64,000 nt of DNA, taken from assembly GCF_014898055.3 (NCBI RefSeq), contig NW_023604861.1, positions 101,062,083 through 101,126,082 on the forward strand, written 5' to 3'. This DNA comes from Talpa occidentalis (lineage: Eukaryota > Chordata > Mammalia > Eulipotyphla > Talpidae). The position numbers and the translations under genes were made by a program. The notes beneath the pieces are model-generated. The model did no database searches. It saw only the letters and a program-made list of their open reading frames with translations, and was not told the origin of the DNA. This document shows positions 59,084 to 64,000 of this stretch, in pieces. Numbering within the stretch: the first letter of the stretch is position 1; every line of letters starts with the position of its first letter.

Positions 59084-59347
59084 GGCCTCCCTGGTGGCGC
59101 AAGGAGTAAAGCACTGCACTATGAAGAAATCCGCAGTCTCTGCAGCATGAGTTCGATCCCTGGCCCACCAGGGAGCAACCCACATGGTGCAGCAGACCTC
59201 TCCTGACTTGCCCGTTGCTCCCCTCAGCAGTTTTGGTCAATCTGCCTGTTCTGTTCCCCACTCTGTCTCTGGTGAATCCTCTCAGCCCCCACATCTCTGG
59301 CCTGTACCCCAGCTCTTGTATGCATAAATAAATAAATCTTTTTAAAA
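59084..59347 (+). mobile_element. tRNA-derived SINE, older subfamily
   Basis: 14-bp duplication with one mismatch, aatcatcagaatag and aatcatcagactag, at 59070 and 59348. Confidence 0.95.
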
Positions 59348-60611
59348 AATCATCAGACTAGATGTGAAAAACTATAGTTATTTGAATAGTTTTTTAAAAA
59401 ACTTTACTAAATCCAAGATCCATTTATATTAAAAGAAAACAGTGAGCAAACAATAAAAGGGGATTTTCTTAATATGGTAGAATATTTATAAAAAGCCTAT
59501 AACAAACATACTTAATGGTAAATTAGTGAAACCTTTGTTCTACAGGTAGGAATGATATAGGGGTGTTCAATATCACTGCTTCTATTCAATATTATGCTAT
59601 ATAATATGGTCAACAACAGAAGAAAAAATACAAGAATTGTAAAGGAAATAATAAAACTTATTATTCAAAGCAATATATTTGTGTAAGTAGAAAAGTCAAC
59701 TCTACAAACTATTAGAATGAATAGTGAATTTAGCAAGATCACTAAATACAGGGCCAACATAAAACTATCAATTGTATTTCTATAAATCAGTAATAATTAT
59801 CAGAAATATAATTTAAAATAACATCTATAAGCATCACTTAAGTAGAAATAAACTTAATGAAAGTTATATAATCTCTCTGCATTGAAAATAATGAGAGAAT
59901 ATAGAGAAAAGAGATCTAAACAATGGAGGGGAATATCATATTCATCTTCTATACTATAAAAAAAATCTCATTTTTCCTCTTCTGTTGAATCAATAAATTT
60001 ACATGGGAATGCCAAGTACTAAGAAGAATCAGGATGATTTTGAAAAAGAAAGTTTTTTTTCAACTATGGGTTAATTCCTATGAAACACATTACTGAGTCC
60101 AGAACCAGACCTACACATAATACTGTCAGTAATTTATATAAAAATAATTGGGAAATGATTCTTTTTACCAAAAGCAGTATTGGACCAATACCATTTGGAT
60201 ATCTGAGAATGAATCCTGACAACTCCTTCACACCATACCAAGAAACCTATTCTAGATGAATTGTAGATCTAAATATGAACAGATAAACAGATACACTTGT
60301 AGGAGAAAAACTGGAGAATATCTGTGTGACATGTGGGAAAGCAAATGGGTAAGTCCAGAAGTGGAGTTATTGGAGCACAAGGTATGAAGATACTTAGTGC
60401 TAGTAGATAATACCAAATAGTTGTGCAAATTTACACACTCCCCAACAGAAACCTGTATACCAAAATGCATGTACACCAAACACCAAAACATATACACCAA
60501 AATGCATGGGCAAAATGCTTATAGTAGCACTTCTCATAATAGCTGAAAATGGAAAGAATTCAGATATTGCTTGGCAGTAGAGTGAATCAATAAATTGTGG
60601 TTTATTACTCT

Positions 60612-60790
60612 ACAACAGATGTCTGCAAACTATTACCGTCAAGGGTTAAAATTTTAGGTTTTACAGGCCACATAATGTCTGTTACATAATCTTCGTTGCC
60701 ATTTTTTACAATGCTTTACAAATGTCAAAGTCATTCTTAGTTGGTGGGCTGTACATGTTGGCTGTATCTGACAGTACTGCTTTAGGCCAA
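60612..60790. mobile_element. DNA-transposon-derived repeat (hAT-type MITE, name unsure)
   Basis: 'gtctgcaaactattaccgtc', 'attttaggttttacaggcca' and 'tgggctgtacatgttggctg' resemble the mammalian repeat whose ends read 'ggcaaactacggcccgcggg'. Highly decayed. Confidence 0.5.
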
Positions 60791-60794
60791 TAGC

Positions 60795-61230
60795 AATAAA
60801 TGCATAACTGCTACATGGAACGAGACATGAATTTCACAAGCCATTTGCAAGTGAGAGGCATTCACAAAGGAATGCATGCTTAAAATTCTAGGCAAAACTA
60901 ATGGATGATGATTGTTTAGATAGTTGTTACCTTTCTGTGTGATAGTAGTGATGAAAGGGGGCACAAAGAGGACTCCTGAGCAGTTTAAAGTGTTGTTTTC
61001 TTGATTTGAGAGATGGTGACACATGATTCTTTTGGTGAAAATCCATTGAGTCAAACACTTAAGATGTGTATTATAATTTTTTTAAATAAATTGACTTGAA
61101 ATACTTTAAATTAGAAATCCAGCTCCTCACTCTTGATTTAATTTCTTCTCATTGTCATTTTATACCAGCTTCTTTCCCACTATCCCAATTAATAAAAACC
61201 TTAGGCCACCTAAGTTTTTATCTCCGTCTA
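60795..61230. other. Unassigned sequence
   Basis: No exon or repeat family recognised. Confidence 0.35.
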
Positions 61231-61244
61231 AAAACTTTGCAGGG

Positions 61245-61362
61245 GGCCTCCCCTGGTGGCGCAGCGGTTGAGTGAGGCCCGCAGCCTCTGCAGCGCCGGT
61301 TTGCTCCCTGGCCGCCGGCGAGGGTCCCACAAAAAAAATAAAATAAAATAAAATAAAATAAC
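61245..61362 (+). mobile_element. Head-only SINE with (AAAAT)n tail
   Basis: Only the tRNA-like head, itself lacking about 20 bp of the centre, is present to gagggtcccac, then an (A)n(AAAAT)n tail. A perfect 12-bp duplication, aactttgcaggg, at 61233-61244 and 61363-61374 shows it inserted in this form. Confidence 0.93.
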
Positions 61363-61374
61363 AACTTTGCAGGG

Positions 61375-62110
61375 ACCCAGAAGATTGTGTCTCCAATTCA
61401 CAGTCAATGTAATGTTATTAAATAAATATCCAAGATATTGACTTTCCATGTCATGAGTTCAAAGTGGGGAGTGACAGGCAGAGTCAGAGAGGATAAAGCA
61501 TAGCACCTGAAAGCAAGCCAGTCTAGCACAGGATAATGGTTTTGCCATCTACTCCATGGTCATTCTTCCTGACCATAACATGCTTCAATAGAGAGAATTA
61601 AGGACACAGTTTAGCCAAAAACAAAAAGCCTAGTTAAACATGTTGTTCTTATTTGTGCTTTGTCCTAAACATTTGTAAAGATTTAGCAGCTCACCCCAGC
61701 AAACCTTTTAAATCCACATTCCAGTAATAAAGATTTCATAAACACTTTTCAAGGACATATTTATTTTTAGGATTCAACAGAGCCAAGTTACTTTGTTCTT
61801 TCAGCTGGTTTGGTGAAACCTTGAGATCATGACCAAAAGGATTGATAAGGTGATTCCGCTGAGTGCAATGTTCCCACACTAATTCCAGCATCCACCATTC
61901 ACACTGCATCCAACCTCCACCAAGTAGGGAGGGCAAGCTGCAGGGTCTGGTTATGAGCAGAAATAACAAAGTGGCCAAAGTTCTCTCCCACTGCAAGGGA
62001 ATGCAGCTTAGTCTCAACTTTGGGTGGAGAATGTGACATGTATTGACTTTCCTTTTAATTTGAGTTGAGCTGGATATGCAATAAGATCATGTTTTTTAGG
62101 GAAAATGTAG
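61375..62110. other. Unassigned sequence
   Basis: No gene or repeat family recognised. Confidence 0.35.
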
Positions 62111-62129
62111 CTTTAAGAGAAGAGGAAGT

Positions 62130-62410
62130 GGGCTTCCCTGGTGGCGCAGCAGTTGAGCGCTGGGTTGCGAAGCTGCCCGCAGCCTCTGCAGCGCAGGTTT
62201 GATCCCTGCCTGCTCCCTGGTCACCGGAGGAGGGTCCACATGGCACGCAGACCTCTCCTGCCGCCCACTGCTCCCCTCAGCAGTGTACTTTGGTCCTTCT
62301 GCCTGCTCTGCTCCCGGCTCTGGCTCTGGTGAATTCTCTCATCCTCCCGCGCTTCTGACTGTACCCAGTGCTTGTATAAAAAAAAAAAAAATCTTAAAAA
62401 AAAAAAGAGA
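62130..62410 (+). mobile_element. tRNA-derived SINE, younger subfamily
   Basis: 13-bp duplication, gagaagaggaagt, at 62117-62129 and 62411-62423. The AAATAAATC tail has decayed to an A run before TCTT. Confidence 0.96.
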
Positions 62411-62424
62411 GAGAAGAGGAAGTA

Positions 62425-63340
62425 AGTGGGAGCATAACATCAGAAAGTGTGTGACCCTAATATTGTCAGGAAAAAGTTTTAAATGACCAAAATAGATGTG
62501 TCAGAGTGTGAGAAGTGTGTGAGTAGGCAAGAGAAAGTACAAATTGCATACGGGGAGAGAGGAACAGAGGATAAGCCAGAGACATGAAAGGGAGAAAGAT
62601 GGTAGCAGGGTGAAAGGGTGTCTAGGAAAGGTACCAGGGTTGGTATACCTTGACCTATATTAGCTTCTTTGCCTGTCAGTCCTTCAGAAGTAAGAATAGC
62701 TCAACTGCTGACAACTCTTCAAATTAGCCTCCCAATGAAAAACTAGTTGCCCTTGATCAAAGATCTGAACACTTCCCTACACTTTGGTGTACCATGCTTA
62801 TTTGTGTATGAACTCTAAAAGCACAAAAGGAAGAAATGAGAGTAATAGCATGTAAGAGTTATTAGGTACATGGGGCATAGTCATCTTCTGGGCCTTTCCT
62901 TTCTGGGGATGTAATGTTTGGACACCCCCAAACTCTAAACCATGGGAGGACCCCCACATACACTTTTCCCAAGAAGTGCATTGGTGAGACGGGCCCTAGA
63001 ATTCTTGAAAAATTCTGAGGTGGGTATGGCTATTTATTGAACTTTCTGATCTTACTGAGAACTTGAGATTTTAGACCCCGGATTGTGGTATTTAACCTGC
63101 AGAGACAGGAAGGTGTGATGATGACAGCAGAAAACAGAGCTGTTATTCTTCTATGACCAGAGCTGGGTCCCTATGTCCCTGGCAAAGAAGTAGATGGGTA
63201 GCCTTCTAGGGTGCTTCTTGACTTACATAGGTGAAAATATTCTAGGTCTGATAGGCAGAAACCTAATTTGAGTTGCCATAGTGGTAATTCAAGATACAGT
63301 TCTAAGATACAAGCCAGTACATAGATCAAGAAATCAAGTG
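62425..63340. other. Unassigned sequence
   Basis: No gene recognised; 62900-63030 may be part of an old LTR. Confidence 0.3.
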
Positions 63341-63345
63341 CGGGG

Positions 63346-63592
63346 AGTCCCCCGTGGCGCAGAGGGTTGAGCACAGCGCTATGAAGTTGTCTGCAGCCTC
63401 TGCAGTGTGGGTTCAATTCCCTGCTGGCCAGGGAGATTCCCACATGGCACAGCAGACCTCTCCTGTCTCCCCCGCTGCTCCCCCCAGCAGTGTTTTCGGT
63501 ACATCTGCCTGTTCTGCTTCCCACTCTGTCTCTGGTGAATTCTCCCACCTACCTCTGTACCCCACTTCTTGTATAAATAAATCTTTAAAAAA
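63346..63592 (+). mobile_element. tRNA-derived SINE, older subfamily, slightly shortened
   Basis: Head gagtcccccgtggcgcag and the B box gggttcaattccc are visible; body shortened near the 3' end. No clean duplication found. Confidence 0.9.
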
Positions 63593-63594
63593 AG

Positions 63595-64000
63595 GAACTC
63601 AACTAAGGAGGTGACCTCAATTGAGATCTAGGTATGTACACAGCAAACTATGAAGTTCTTCCCAGCCTTTCCCAGAAGAACCTGAGACCATTTTATAGAA
63701 CTATGCTCTGAGATAACCAGATTTTCTAGGAGTGAACAGATACTGGCTCTGAATATTGGTGCAATCCCTAGAGTACCAAAGAGACATGGGAACATTTTGA
63801 TGTAAATGATTCACGCATAAGTTTTCAGTCCGTCTCACAGTAAATCTAGTGAGACTATGGACCCAACTTCTGAACCCAAGTCAGAATTAGGGTAGGACTA
63901 GATATATTTATAACTAAACATGTCTTGCATTGGTTCCATGGTCTACAGAGTGAAGATTATTATAACAGAAATAGCCAAGTAGAAATCCCTGAAATTGCTC
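63595..64000. other. Unassigned sequence at the window end
   Basis: No feature recognised. Confidence 0.35.

Larger units (their letters stand above)
58400..60600 (+). mobile_element. L1M ORF2 reverse-transcriptase to C-terminal relic
   Basis: 'ttgttctatgaggtcagcat' is the RT region, 'gtcaactctacaaactatta' follows, and 'gtagcacttctcataatagc' is the C-terminal end. Two SINEs interrupt it (58704, 59084). Many stops; dead. Confidence 0.75.

Overview
This window is mammalian nuclear DNA. It carries one recognisable protein-coding exon, a strong CpG island, and about 60 kb of intron or intergenic sequence full of retrotransposons. Nothing is bacterial, viral-genomic or CRISPR-like. The anchor is a 53-nt minus-strand coding exon (2917-2969) that encodes MDSFDLALLQEWDLESL and ends in a perfect GTGAGT donor. 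I recognise this as the N-terminus of AFF3 (LAF4), a nuclear transcription-elongation scaffold of the AF4/FMR2 family. The gene runs toward position 1, so 1-2916 is AFF3 intron. From about 3.7 kb to 64 kb is sequence upstream of this promoter; part of it could be intron if a more distal AFF3 promoter is used.

Organism: 19 copies of a tRNA-derived SINE (about 270 bp) carry an internal Pol III A box and B box, a CT-rich body and an AAATAAATCTTT-A(n) tail, and most have target-site duplications. The head pairs like a tRNA-Glu acceptor stem. The family looks like the Rhin-1 type of rhinolophoid (horseshoe / Old World leaf-nosed) bats, but that assignment is from memory and moderate at best. Ancient MIR, L2, MaLR-type LTR and L1M relics are present, as expected in any eutherian.

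Layout: 1-2.9 kb, AFF3 intron with two MIRs, an A16G14 tract and a G-rich tract. 2.8-3.8 kb, CpG island with first coding exon, a predicted 149-bp 5'UTR mini-intron and a predicted noncoding first exon. 3.8-13.7 kb, mostly unique upstream sequence with one SINE, LTR-like relics, L2 and an 18-bp X-box-like palindrome. 13.7-19.2 kb, minus-strand L1 relics riddled with SINEs. 19.2-31.6 kb, mostly unique with MIRs, a short direct duplication and a 77-bp retro-insertion. 31.6-35.9 kb, L1 3' end with two tandem SINEs, then an L2 split by an MLT1-like LTR. 36-49.7 kb, mostly unique, with an inverted templated duplication at 39.3/40.4 kb. 49.8-60.8 kb, dense L1 territory with a three-level nest. 60.8-64 kb, unique sequence with three SINEs, one of them only a tRNA-like head with an (AAAAT)n tail.

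I found no convincing undescribed biological system. The observations most worth a second look are the inverted templated insertion, the direct duplication, the head-only SINE, the mini retro-insertion and the AFF3 5'UTR architecture.
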